Assembly (NCBI RefSeq): GCF_918698085.1
Contig: NZ_CAKKLP010000002.1
Span: forward strand, 124,001-188,000
DNA from: Chryseobacterium sp. Bi04
GTDB lineage: Bacteria > Bacteroidota > Bacteroidia > Flavobacteriales > Weeksellaceae
DNA length: 64,000 nt
Direction: 5' to 3'
Part shown: positions 16,788-24,844 of the stretch, piece after piece
How positions within the stretch are numbered: position 1 is the stretch's first letter
How the letters are laid out: each line of letters opens with the position of its first letter
Notes under the pieces: model-generated
Database searches by the model: none
Told to the model about the DNA's origin: nothing
The model's input: only the letters and a program-made list of their open reading frames with translations
Translations under genes and position numbers: made by a program

Positions 16788-17333
16788 TTATTCTTTAGTA
16801 ATTAAATAGGCATTATTCTCTGCACTCAACTGACTGAGCTGTTCTTTTCTTTCTTTTGAAATATTAAAAATTAAAATATCATCGTCATCAGAATTGATCC
16901 ATTCTGAATCCTCATTCTCTTTGATTGATTTTGCCTTATCATACAGAATTTCAATATCACACTTCTGATAAAAAGGACGGAGTTCCTTATGACAGAACCC
17001 AATGGTTTCTATATTTCTCTCACTCACATTATCTTTAAAATACCGGACAAGTTGGGCTCCATATCCTTTTTTCTTATGAGCTGAAACAAGTCCTACAGCC
17101 TCAGCAAAGGAAATTTGTTCTTCGGATATTTCTAATGTAAAATCAAAGTTATTACGGATAACAGCCAATATAGATTCATCCATATCCAACAGAAGATGAA
17201 ATTCTGAGTCTTTAAAGAAAGTCCGGAAATAGGTAGGTTTCATAGTGCTCCATACTGAGATATCCCAAAGCTGAAGAATATGATCTATTTCAGCTTCCGT
17301 CAATTCTTTCGTTTGTTTTATCTGATACTTCAT
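16788..17333 (-). CDS. GNAT-family N-acetyltransferase inside the trp operon
   Basis: A 181-aa protein with a GNAT core: an acetyl-CoA-binding segment [17 protein letters not shown] near residues 85-101 matches the Q/R-x-x-G-x-G/A loop. The last third is acidic and has no recognisable motif. The substrate is unknown. It lies between the tnpA element and trpB and ends 4 bases before trpB, so it is co-transcribed with the trp genes; no tryptophan-pathway role is evident. Confidence 0.75.
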   Translation of the reverse strand: MKYQIKQTKELTEAEIDHILQLWDISVWSTMKPTYFRTFFKDSEFHLLLDMDESILAVIRNNFDFTLEISEEQISFAEAVGLVSAHKKKGYGAQLVRYFKDNVSERNIETIGFCHKELRPFYQKCDIEILYDKAKSIKENEDSEWINSDDDDILIFNISKERKEQLSQLSAENNAYLITKE

Positions 17334-17355
17334 GAATTTAAATTATAATTAAAAC

Positions 17356-17939
17356 AAAGAGTCCCGAAGAGGCAATTTAATCAATAGCAAAGGATAAAAT
17401 CCTCCTGCTTTTGCATTTTATCAATCCCATAAATATTTTTCGTCATATTCCATCTTATGTTTTTTTAATATTTCAATGAGTTCATTTTTAAAATTTTGTT
17501 TCTGATGGTGCTGACGTTGGTTTTGGATATAATTCATTACAATACTAATATCTTTTTCTCCAACCGAGAAAGCTCCATAACCATCCTGCCAAAAGAAATT
17601 TTCATATTTCTTACCTTTTGTTTTGATCCATTTTGATGAATGTGCCTTGATTTCCTGAACTAATTTCATCAATGCAATTTTTCGGGACAGTTTACAGAGA
17701 ATATGGATATGATCATCTGTGCCTCCTATTTTTAATGCCTGGCTTTCAAAATCTTTGCACAATACAGCAATGTAAGAATGCAATTCCTTTTCTATTTTTT
17801 CATCAACAAAATCCTCTCTGTATTTCGTGCTGAATACGATGTGAACATAATTTTTGACTAATGATTGTGGCATTTTTTGTGTTTTTGGTTAATTGGACTG
17901 TGTCCAATTCTATGGTAACTCGTCCCGTTGGGACTCTTT
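17356..17939. mobile_element. IS200/IS605-like (or RAYT-like) element with 10-bp inverted ends
   Basis: The element is bounded by AAAGAGTCCC at 17356-17365 and its exact inverse GGGACTCTTT at 17930-17939, 584 bases in all. At the right end two hairpins follow each other: GTCCC-GTT-GGGAC (17922-17934) and AATTGGAC-TGT-GTCCAATT (17891-17909). At the left end the AAAGAGTCCC motif continues into an imperfect hairpin with GAGGC, and AGGAT-AAA-ATCCT (17391-17403) lies near the tnpA stop. Single-strand hairpins at both ends are what Y1 transposases recognise, and inverted REP-like units around a Y1 gene are the RAYT arrangement. The exact boundaries are my inference. Confidence 0.65.
17421..17873 (-). 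CDS. tnpA: Y1 (HUH) transposase TnpA, IS200/IS605 family
   Basis: A 150-aa protein of normal length for the family. The HUH metal motif is His55-Ile-His57 in GTDDHIHIL, and the DNA-attacking tyrosine is Tyr115 in MNYIQNQRQHH. WQDGYGAFSV precedes it as in other members. It appears intact. No tnpB partner is present, so it is IS200-like or RAYT-like. It lies in the same direction as the trp genes, 36 bases after trpF and 87 bases before the GNAT gene. Confidence 0.9.
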   Translation of the reverse strand: MPQSLVKNYVHIVFSTKYREDFVDEKIEKELHSYIAVLCKDFESQALKIGGTDDHIHILCKLSRKIALMKLVQEIKAHSSKWIKTKGKKYENFFWQDGYGAFSVGEKDISIVMNYIQNQRQHHQKQNFKNELIEILKKHKMEYDEKYLWD

Positions 17940-18593
17940 CTTGTACAATATTGATGCAAACCGTTTAATTCTGTTGATATCTTTATTGCCGGGTTCAATT
18001 TCAAATTTTGAATTGATGTCTAAAGCAAAAGGTTTTTGGTGTAATGATTTAATATTTTCTATATTTTCTTCTGAAATACCGCCACTTAAAAAATAAGGGA
18101 GAGGGATTTCAAATGCATTCAGTAAGGTCCAGTCGAACTGTTTTCCGGTTCCTCCAAAGGCTTTGCTGTCTGTGTCAAATAACAAATAATCGAGGGCTGA
18201 GAGTGGAGAATTGATAATCTGCTGTATTTTACTCTTATTTTCTACCGTGTCATTGCCGATTCTTATGACTTTAATGATTTTAATTTCCGGACTTAGCTTT
18301 TTTCTTAAATCAATGATAAAATTCTGGTTTTCATTGCCATGAAGCTGGATGTAATTTAAATGGGCTTTCTCAGCTATTTTCAGAATTTGATCTACCTCTT
18401 CATTCACAAAAACACCCGTTTTTCCTGAATGTTCAATGTTTGCAATATCTTGAAGACTCAGATGATTCAGCACATATCTCGGGGATTTGTCATAAAATAT
18501 AAAGCCGAGAAAATCTGTTTTCATATCAATCAGCTCCTGAATCTGTTCAGTATTTGTTAAGCCACATACTTTGAGGTGAGGGTGCAGGTTCAT
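17910..18593 (-). CDS. trpF: Phosphoribosylanthranilate isomerase, C-terminus supplied by the adjacent element
   Basis: A 227-aa TIM barrel that isomerises phosphoribosylanthranilate. KVCGLTN at residues 8-14 contains the catalytic Cys10, and FDTDSKAFGGTGKQFDW has the catalytic Asp and phosphate loop. The last nine residues (KESQRDELP) and the stop codon are read from the right end of the tnpA element, beginning exactly at its AAAGAGTCCC end; the family normally stops a few residues earlier. The protein should still be functional because the barrel is complete. It follows trpC by 50 bases. Confidence 0.92.
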   Translation of the reverse strand: MNLHPHLKVCGLTNTEQIQELIDMKTDFLGFIFYDKSPRYVLNHLSLQDIANIEHSGKTGVFVNEEVDQILKIAEKAHLNYIQLHGNENQNFIIDLRKKLSPEIKIIKVIRIGNDTVENKSKIQQIINSPLSALDYLLFDTDSKAFGGTGKQFDWTLLNAFEIPLPYFLSGGISEENIENIKSLHQKPFALDINSKFEIEPGNKDINRIKRFASILYKKESQRDELP

Positions 18594-18643
18594 TCAGTAT
18601 ATATTTTGTTGTTACTCATTTATTCTCACATTCTCAAACAGCT

Positions 18644-19423
18644 TTATTGGCCGATTTTAATGCTGAACTCTTGAAATGCTTTTGTTGGATTAGAATTCTT
18701 CATAAAATATTCACCCATCAGAAAGGCATCAAATCCTTTTTCTTTTAAATAGCTGAAGTCTTCAAGACTGTAAATACCACTTTCTGCTACAGATAAAACG
18801 TCTTTTGGAAGTAAATTTTTTAACTGTACAGAATGTTGTAAATCAACTTTAAAATCTTTTAAATTTCGGTTATTAATTCCCACCAGGTCAATATTTGAAT
18901 GAAAATGTTTTAATTCTTCCTCGGTATGAATTTCCAGTAAAACCTCCAGGCCTAGCTCATGGGCTAATTCTGTGAACTCCTGCACCTGATTGGGCGAAAG
19001 ACAGGATGCAATCAGTAAAACAGCATCCGCTCCAATGCTTTTTGCTTCGTAGAACTGATACTCATCAACCATAAAATCTTTCCTCAAAATAGGAATATTG
19101 ATTTGATTTCTTACAGTCAGAATATCACTGAGATCACCCCCGAAAAAATCTTTATCTGTGAGGATAGAAATTCCGCTCGCCCCGAAATTTTCATAGGCAG
19201 AAACTACCTCTAAAGGAGAATTCGTGTTGTTGATAATTCCTTTTGAGGGAGATTGCCTTTTAAATTCAGCTATAATTCCGTTTTTATTTTTTACAGATTC
19301 TTTCAGAGAATAGGCCTTTCTTCCAAAAAATGCTGCATCTTTTAATCGGTCAACAGAAATATTGGATTTTGCAGCCGCAATCTCTTCTTTTTTTCTTTCA
19401 ATAATTTTATCCAGTATAGTCAT
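18644..19423 (-). CDS. trpC: Indole-3-glycerol phosphate synthase
   Basis: A 259-aa TIM-barrel enzyme that closes the indole ring. IAEFKRQSPSKG (near 50-61) is the substrate-binding signature with the catalytic lysine, ILRKDFMVDEYQ carries the second catalytic lysine, and LVGINNRNLKDFKVD and SVAESGI complete the active site. Monofunctional, not fused to trpF. It follows trpD by 52 bases. Confidence 0.95.
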   Translation of the reverse strand: MTILDKIIERKKEEIAAAKSNISVDRLKDAAFFGRKAYSLKESVKNKNGIIAEFKRQSPSKGIINNTNSPLEVVSAYENFGASGISILTDKDFFGGDLSDILTVRNQINIPILRKDFMVDEYQFYEAKSIGADAVLLIASCLSPNQVQEFTELAHELGLEVLLEIHTEEELKHFHSNIDLVGINNRNLKDFKVDLQHSVQLKNLLPKDVLSVAESGIYSLEDFSYLKEKGFDAFLMGEYFMKNSNPTKAFQEFSIKIGQ

Positions 19424-19475
19424 TTTGATTTAGATAGAAGTTATAATGGTGGTTAAACAGCTTTGTGTTTTACTT

Positions 19476-20504
19476 TCAATTTATTAAAAGTTCAAAACTC
19501 TTCAGTGCTTTTCCGCTTTCCAGGCTTTCTTTAGCCAAAAGAAGACAGTCTTCATAAGATCCAAACTTATGGGTGTGATGAAGCGATACGGAAGCATTGG
19601 CCAGCACTACGGAATTCTGCTGCTCTGTACCTTTGCCCTCCAGAACATTTCTGAATATCTTTGCGGTTTCCTGAATGGTATTACCCGCTTTAATACCTTC
19701 CAGTGTTAAAGGATTAAAGCCTAAATCTTCTGCAGAGTAGATGCTTTCACCATTTTTAGTGATAATCTTAGTGTCATCAGTCAGGCTGATCTCATCATAA
19801 CCGTCTAATCCGTGAACGAGCATGAAATCACGATCTTCTTTTTGCAGGAGATACTGATATATTCTTGCAATTTCCAGGTTGTATACTCCAATGACAGAAT
19901 ATTGTGGCTTTGCAGGATTTACCAAAGGTCCAAGAAGATTGAAAAAAGTTCTCAATCCCAATGATTTTCTCAATAATCCAACGGATTGAAGGGCAGGGTG
20001 AAAGTAAGGAGCATGCAGAAAACAGATATTAGCCTTTTCAAGATCTTCATTCAGCTGATCTGAATTATTTTTAAACTCATATCCAAGTTCCTCCAGTACA
20101 TTGGATGAGCCTGTAGTGGTTGAAGCTCCGTAATTTCCATGTTTTGTTACCTTCTGCCCGGCTCCGGCCACTACAAAGCTGGCCAATGTTGATATATTGA
20201 TTGTGTTTTTTCCGTCACCTCCTGTTCCTACAATATCGATGGTGTCTTTAGCCTCTATATTTACCGGAACAGCCATTTGCAAAAGAGCTTCTCTGAAGCC
20301 TTCCAATTCTTTTAATGTAATATTACGCATCAGAAAAACACTGACAAAGGCAGTCACTTCTGCAGCATTGAATTTATTCTGGGCAATTTCAATCATGGTA
20401 GCTTTTGCCTCAGATTTTGATAACGTATTATGATTAAACAGGTATTGCAGTATTTCTTTCATTTGGGGTGTTTTTATTGTTGAAGAGATTTCCGTTGTTT
20501 TCAT
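19476..20504 (-). CDS. trpD: Anthranilate phosphoribosyltransferase
   Basis: A 342-aa enzyme transferring phosphoribosyl to anthranilate. The PRPP-binding GTGGDGKNTINIST and the following KHGNYGASTTTGSSNVLEELG segment are diagnostic. The ATG overlaps the trpG stop (ATGA), so the first methionine is preferred; a second Met at residue 15 begins the conserved region. Confidence 0.95.
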   Translation of the reverse strand: MKTTEISSTIKTPQMKEILQYLFNHNTLSKSEAKATMIEIAQNKFNAAEVTAFVSVFLMRNITLKELEGFREALLQMAVPVNIEAKDTIDIVGTGGDGKNTINISTLASFVVAGAGQKVTKHGNYGASTTTGSSNVLEELGYEFKNNSDQLNEDLEKANICFLHAPYFHPALQSVGLLRKSLGLRTFFNLLGPLVNPAKPQYSVIGVYNLEIARIYQYLLQKEDRDFMLVHGLDGYDEISLTDDTKIITKNGESIYSAEDLGFNPLTLEGIKAGNTIQETAKIFRNVLEGKGTEQQNSVVLANASVSLHHTHKFGSYEDCLLLAKESLESGKALKSFELLIN

Positions 20505-21103
20505 TGTAAAAGAAAGTTTTTAATGATGGTTTCTCCTTCAGGTGTTAAAATACTTTCCGGGTGAAACTGTACACCATGTACATCATAGGTTTTATGCTGT
20601 AAAGCCATGATCATTCCGTCTTTATCTACTGCGGTAATTTCCAGTTCTTCAGGGAAATTTTCAGGATTCACTGCCCAGCTGTGGTATCTTCCTACTTCAA
20701 GACCTGAAGTAATCCCTTTGAAAACTATAGTGTTTTCTTTTATAATTTCAGTAGCCGTTGCCACTCCATGAAAAATCTCAGACAGGTTGATGAGGCTTCC
20801 TCCGAAAGCTTCTGCAATAGCCTGCTGACCAAGACATACACCCAAAATACTTTTGGTAGGAGCATATTCTTTGATGAGATCCAATAGAATTCCGGCTTCT
20901 TCAGGAATTCCGGGGCCAGGAGAAAGAATTATTTTATCATAGGCTCCAACCTCTTCTAATGTAATCTTGTCATTTCTTATTACATCCACTTTTTGATCCA
21001 GAATTCTTTCGATGATCTGAACAAGGTTATAAGTGAAGCTGTCGTAATTGTCGAAAACTAAAACTTTAGATTTTGAGTGTTGGTTATTTATATTGTTGTT
21101 CAT
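20501..21103 (-). CDS. trpG: Anthranilate synthase component II (glutamine amidotransferase)
   Basis: A 200-aa class I glutaminase that feeds ammonia to TrpE. FDNYDSFTYNLVQ is the typical N-terminus, LGVCLGQQAIAEAFGG contains the nucleophilic cysteine, and GVQFHPESILT contains the catalytic His and Glu. In organisms with one copy it may also serve para-aminobenzoate synthesis. It overlaps trpD by 4 bases and follows trpE by 85 bases. Confidence 0.94.
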   Translation of the reverse strand: MNNNINNQHSKSKVLVFDNYDSFTYNLVQIIERILDQKVDVIRNDKITLEEVGAYDKIILSPGPGIPEEAGILLDLIKEYAPTKSILGVCLGQQAIAEAFGGSLINLSEIFHGVATATEIIKENTIVFKGITSGLEVGRYHSWAVNPENFPEELEITAVDKDGMIMALQHKTYDVHGVQFHPESILTPEGETIIKNFLLQ

Positions 21104-21188
21104 TTTTTTATTTTTTTTGATTGGCCAATTGTTGGTGAGTTGTCAGGTTAGGTTTACTGTTTATGGTATTTGTTTTACCTTGCCATTT

Positions 21189-22613
21189 TTAACTTTTAAC
21201 TATTTTTTCTGCTTTTTCTACCGCTTTTTTCAGCGCATTCAATTTATTATTCACCTCCTGTAATTCATTTTCAGGGACAGATTTGGCCACAATTCCGGCT
21301 CCCGCCTGGTAATACAGGGTATTGTTTTTGCTTAAAAATGTCCTGATCATAATAGCCTGATTACAGGTGCCGTTCAAGCCTATCATCCCAATACATCCAC
21401 CGTAATATCCACGGGAATCTTTCTCATATTGATTGATAAGCTGTAAAGCTCTGTGCTTGGGTGCTCCGCTTAAAGTTCCCTGTGGAAAAGTTGCAGAAAC
21501 CATTTCAAGAGGATTGATGTTTTCGGGTAGATCTGCTGTCACTTCACTTACCATATGAATAACATGGGAGAATAATTGAATTTCTTTAAGTTTGGTAACG
21601 GTTACATTTTTTCCAAGCTTTCCAAGATCATTTCTTGCCAGGTCTACCAACATGGTATGCTCTGCATTTTCTTTTGGATCGGCTTTTAATATTTCGATAG
21701 ATTCAAGGTCCGTTTCAAAATTTCCTGTTCTTTTGGATGTTCCGGCGATTGGATGAATAATGGCCTTGTTGTTTTTAATAATCAGCTGACTTTCTGGGCT
21801 TGATCCGAATAGTTTGTAATTTCCGTAATCAAAATAGAATAAATAAGGAGAAGGATTGATATTTCTTAAAGCCCGGTACACGTTAAACTCATCACCCTTA
21901 AACTTCTGCTCAAACCTTCTGCTTAAAACCAATTGAAATACATCCCCTCTCATGCAGTGCTTTTGAGCTGTTTTTACCAATTCGATATAATCCTCGTTAG
22001 TAATATTAGAGGTTTCCTGGCCGTTTTTTTCAAAAGGATAAACCGGGGTGTTCTGATTTTTAATAATATTTTCCAAAAAGTGAAGCTCAGATTTTATACC
22101 GTCAATCTGATTTTCAATAATATACATCTCATCATTAAAATGGTTGATGGCAATCACATATTGATACAGTCGGTATCTGAGGATCGGAAGCTCTACTTCC
22201 GGGCTTTGCTCCTTTAGATTTACATTTTCAAAAAACTGTACGGCTTCAAAACTTGTATATCCAAAAAGACTTTGAGCAGTTTGCTCGATGGGATCATCTG
22301 TTTTTTCACATTTGAAAACAGTGCGAAAGCTTTCAAAGATCTCAATAATATCACGCTCCATGATCAATTGTTTTACAGGAGCGGAATTAGGAAGTTTAAC
22401 TTCAAATTCGTTGAGGTTTTTCACTTCAATTCCTGCAATAGCATTGATGGCAATAAAGGAAAAGTTGTTGTCAATACTCTTTGAATCAGAACTTTCCAAA
22501 AGGATGGTGTCCCTGAATTTATCTCTGATTTTAAGATAAATATTCATTGGAGTATGAAGATCTCCTAATGTTTTTTTCGAAACAGTTTTTATTTTGATAG
22601 TATCAGTAAACAT
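21189..22613 (-). CDS. trpE: Anthranilate synthase component I
   Basis: A 474-aa chorismate-binding enzyme that makes anthranilate. C-terminal signatures include HPIAGTSKRTG, ENAEHTMLVDLARNDLGK and FPQGTLSGAPKHRALQLI, and the late YYGGCIGMIGLNG region. The N-terminal part contains LLESSDSKS, the LLES-type element that forms the tryptophan feedback site in TrpE. It is the first structural gene of the operon, 41 bases after the attenuator hairpin. Confidence 0.95.
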   Translation of the reverse strand: MFTDTIKIKTVSKKTLGDLHTPMNIYLKIRDKFRDTILLESSDSKSIDNNFSFIAINAIAGIEVKNLNEFEVKLPNSAPVKQLIMERDIIEIFESFRTVFKCEKTDDPIEQTAQSLFGYTSFEAVQFFENVNLKEQSPEVELPILRYRLYQYVIAINHFNDEMYIIENQIDGIKSELHFLENIIKNQNTPVYPFEKNGQETSNITNEDYIELVKTAQKHCMRGDVFQLVLSRRFEQKFKGDEFNVYRALRNINPSPYLFYFDYGNYKLFGSSPESQLIIKNNKAIIHPIAGTSKRTGNFETDLESIEILKADPKENAEHTMLVDLARNDLGKLGKNVTVTKLKEIQLFSHVIHMVSEVTADLPENINPLEMVSATFPQGTLSGAPKHRALQLINQYEKDSRGYYGGCIGMIGLNGTCNQAIMIRTFLSKNNTLYYQAGAGIVAKSVPENELQEVNNKLNALKKAVEKAEKIVKS

Positions 22614-22653
22614 CTGTAGTTTTATTTTTTAGGTGAGAGTAAGGAATAAAAAA

Positions 22654-22680
22654 AGGCTTTAACGGAATCCGTCAAAGCCT
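22654..22680 (-). terminator. Attenuator terminator of the trp operon
   Basis: On the minus strand AGGCTTTGACGGA and TCCGTTAAAGCCT form a 13-bp stem with one G-U pair and almost no loop spacer, followed by seven U residues. It lies between the Trp-rich leader peptide and trpE. The six bases GACGGA of its 5-prime arm could instead pair with TTCGTC (plus positions 22742-22747) in the leader, a possible antiterminator. Confidence 0.85.
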
Positions 22681-22713
22681 ATATATTGTATTTTAAATTA
22701 ATTCTGCTTATGA

Positions 22714-22782
22714 TTAGCAACATGACAATACCTCCAGACCCGACGAAGAGTTTGAAAGCCACCACCAAATATTGTTGCTCAT
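22714..22782 (-). CDS. trpL: trp operon leader peptide (WWW)
   Basis: A 22-codon frame MSNNIWWWLSNSSSGLEVLS ending in two cysteines, with three consecutive TGG codons at 22759-22767. An in-frame ATG at 22791 would add MLN, but the -7 element at 22796-22803 puts the transcript start at about 22790, so the second ATG is favoured. It is followed by the terminator hairpin and trpE, the classic layout for attenuation by ribosome stalling at Trp codons. It resembles the trp leaders known in other Bacteroidetes. Confidence 0.85.
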   Translation of the reverse strand: MSNNIWWWLSNSSSGLEVLSCC

Positions 22783-22795
22783 ATTTAACATGGGA

Positions 22796-22803
22796 CAAAT
22801 GTA
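22796..22803 (-). promoter_or_regulatory. -7 promoter element of the trp operon
   Basis: TACATTTG on the minus strand matches TAnnTTTG. A TTG lies 15 bases upstream, shorter than the usual 17-23, so the -33 element is uncertain. Confidence 0.55.
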
Positions 22804-22866
22804 GAAATTTTTTTAATACAAAGAATAAAAATTTGAAAAAAATAAAAAAAGAAGTATTAAAATTTA

Positions 22867-23511
22867 TTATTTCGCCTGTTCAAGCTCCTGTTTGAGTTCT
22901 TTTAGCTTTGTTTCGTAAGTTTCATCATCATAATCTTTTAGATAGTTTTCTAATGCTGAAATATACTCCCGGATAAAATCTTTATTGGTTCTGTCTGCTT
23001 CATATTTAATCTTTGCAGAATTAACCGGAGCAAGCTTTGAATATTTAACAGCCATCTTTCCTTCTTCAGATTGATTATAAAGAATGACTATGTTTTTTTC
23101 ATATCCCGGGATATATTTTACCGGAAATGGTTCTTCCATCCGGGGAATTCTGATGGCATTTTCAATAGGGTAGATTGAAGCGGAAGTGGTAGAAAAATAG
23201 GTGGAAACATATTTTCCGTCCTGCTTCTTTACAATAGCTTCATAATCATGAATATACATTTCATTCAATGTAGAATTGGTTTCCACATCAGAAGTGATAA
23301 TAGCGGTGCTTTCCACACCATATTTATGTAAGAACCAGGCATTCAGAAACTGCCCGCCAAATCCGTTTAGAATGGCCAAAGGGAGAATAGGAGCCAGAAA
23401 CCATGCTTTTCTTGTCAGATAGGAGAGTAACCCAAAGAATAAAATGATGAGGATCACAGTATAAAAACCATGATGACTGGTAAAAAACAGAATTTTTGAT
23501 AGTAAAATCAT
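22867..23511 (-). CDS. Hypothetical membrane protein
   Basis: A 214-aa protein with two N-terminal hydrophobic helices (about residues 15-35 and 37-60) and a soluble C-terminal domain of about 150 residues ending in a Lys/Glu-rich helix that may form a coiled coil. No family is recognised. It lies just upstream of the trp promoter region on the same strand, with about 70 bases between, and has no evident partner. Confidence 0.7.
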   Translation of the reverse strand: MILLSKILFFTSHHGFYTVILIILFFGLLSYLTRKAWFLAPILPLAILNGFGGQFLNAWFLHKYGVESTAIITSDVETNSTLNEMYIHDYEAIVKKQDGKYVSTYFSTTSASIYPIENAIRIPRMEEPFPVKYIPGYEKNIVILYNQSEEGKMAVKYSKLAPVNSAKIKYEADRTNKDFIREYISALENYLKDYDDETYETKLKELKQELEQAK

Positions 23512-23591
23512 AGCTTAAATTTAATAATATCTTTTTAATATCAATTTAGAATGAATAGTAAATTTCAAAAATTCTGTTCAAAAAAAATCAT

Positions 23592-24047
23592 TTAGTTCAC
23601 CGGTTCTGATAAAGGAAGGTCTGTGGTTCCACTATAGAAGACTATTAAGGTGGCCCCTTTTTCTCCGGTCTTGCCTCTGTGGGCGATGTTTACCATTTCC
23701 GGAACTACCTGTCCCTGTTTGATCCACTGGGTTTTGCCGTCTTCTTTTCTCTCGATCTGGATTTCTCCTTTTTCTATGTAAGCTGCATTGATAACCGGAT
23801 GTTTGTGCCAGTTCAGTGCTTTATGAGGAGGAACTGAAATTCTGAGAACTGATATTTCCGGCTGTCCGTTCGGATAGTTGGGATATAGTGTTCCATCCCA
23901 TGATTTTGTTGTTTTTAAAAGGGTTACAGATTCTATTTCATCGGAGTATTCTGATTTCTGATCATCATGCGATGAATTGTCACAGGATAAGGTGAGGGAA
24001 GTAAGTACAACAAATAAGATTGTACTCAATGCGTTTTTTCTAATCAT
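23592..24047 (-). CDS. Cupin-domain lipoprotein
   Basis: A 151-aa protein with a lipoprotein signal (TLSC, lipidated Cys22) and an acidic linker to about residue 40. The remainder is a single cupin barrel: ISVPPHKALNWHKHPVINAAYIEKGEIQIER is motif 1 with two histidines in the HxH-like positions and the conserved glycine, and NIAHRGKTGEKGATLIVFY replaces motif 2. It is probably periplasmic and metal-binding; the ligand is unknown. It is divergent from the genes at 24249. Confidence 0.8.
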   Translation of the reverse strand: MIRKNALSTILFVVLTSLTLSCDNSSHDDQKSEYSDEIESVTLLKTTKSWDGTLYPNYPNGQPEISVLRISVPPHKALNWHKHPVINAAYIEKGEIQIERKEDGKTQWIKQGQVVPEMVNIAHRGKTGEKGATLIVFYSGTTDLPLSEPVN

Positions 24048-24222
24048 AAATTTAAATTAATAATATTGCTTTTGATTTCGGTAATTATGACTGCAAAAAT
24101 ACTAATCAAATTTAAATATCCCTAATTAATGAATTATTTATCATCACTAATTTTAAATTTTTTCTTTGAAAAAATATTTTCCAAAGAAAACATTTGTCAT
24201 AAGTTTAAAACTTTATTTTTTA

Positions 24223-24230
24223 TACTTTTG
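24223..24230 (+). promoter_or_regulatory. -7 promoter element before the small lipoprotein/cytochrome pair
   Basis: TACTTTTG matches the TAnnTTTG consensus 18 bases before the ATG at 24249; no well-spaced TTG was found. Confidence 0.45.
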
Positions 24231-24248
24231 CTTCCAAATTAGAAAACA

Positions 24249-24467
24249 ATGAAAAAAGTATTAGCTATCGCATTTATCGGAGGATTATTAGTCATAAACT
24301 GTTCAAAAAAGACAGATCATTCATTACAGGACAGCAACACCATGCTTCCGGAACCTGAAGTAACAACTGTAGTAGATTCTACGGCTAAAACTGCTGCTCC
24401 GGCTGCTGCAACTCCGGCTACACCCGCTCCTGAAGCTGCTAAAACAGACTCTACAGCAAAGAAATAA
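24249..24467 (+). CDS. Small Ala/Pro/Thr-rich lipoprotein
   Basis: A 72-aa protein with a lipoprotein signal (lipobox VINC, Cys18) and a low-complexity tail from residue 44 on (TAKTAAPAAATPATPAPEAAK). It is likely an unstructured tethered peptide. The stop TAA overlaps the start of the cytochrome gene by one base (TAATG), so the two are co-translated; it may be a spacer or accessory protein of that cytochrome. No family recognised. Confidence 0.7.
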   Translation: MKKVLAIAFIGGLLVINCSKKTDHSLQDSNTMLPEPEVTTVVDSTAKTAAPAAATPATPAPEAAKTDSTAKK

Positions 24468-24841
24468 TGAAAAATATATTTTTGGCAGGAGCCTTAGGTC
24501 TTTTGATCTTTTCCTGTTCTAAAAAAGAAAATACAGCAGATGTGGCTGCATCTTCTGAAACCGCTGTTGTTTCAGAACCTGCAAAATCTAATCTTTCAGG
24601 TGATCAGATCATCGAAACATTGGACTGTTCAGGATGTCACTCTGTTACAGAGAGAATGATAGGACCTTCTTATCAGGAAATAGCTGGTAGGTATTCTGAA
24701 AAGGATTTGGATATGCTTGCTTCCAAGATTATAGAAGGCGGAAGTGGAGTTTGGGGAGGTGTCCCTATGGCTGCCCATCCACAGGTATCTAAAGAAGATG
24801 CTAAAAAGATGGTGGAGTATATTTTAAGTCAGAAGAAATAA
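24467..24841 (+). CDS. Class I cytochrome c lipoprotein
   Basis: A 124-aa lipoprotein (IFSC, Cys17) with an Ala/Ser/Val linker to about residue 42 and a small mono-haem cytochrome c domain. The haem motif is CSGCH (54-58), GPSY is the conserved loop after it, and Met101 in VPMAAHP is the probable sixth ligand. It resembles cytochrome c-551/552 electron carriers. It is likely anchored in a membrane facing the periplasm and carries electrons between respiratory complexes; the partner is unknown. Confidence 0.88.
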   Translation: MKNIFLAGALGLLIFSCSKKENTADVAASSETAVVSEPAKSNLSGDQIIETLDCSGCHSVTERMIGPSYQEIAGRYSEKDLDMLASKIIEGGSGVWGGVPMAAHPQVSKEDAKKMVEYILSQKK

Positions 24842-24844
24842 AAT

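Noticed and set aside
17910-18593. trpF as a pseudogene disrupted by the element
   Set aside because: The barrel and all catalytic motifs are present; only a short C-terminal tail derives from the element.
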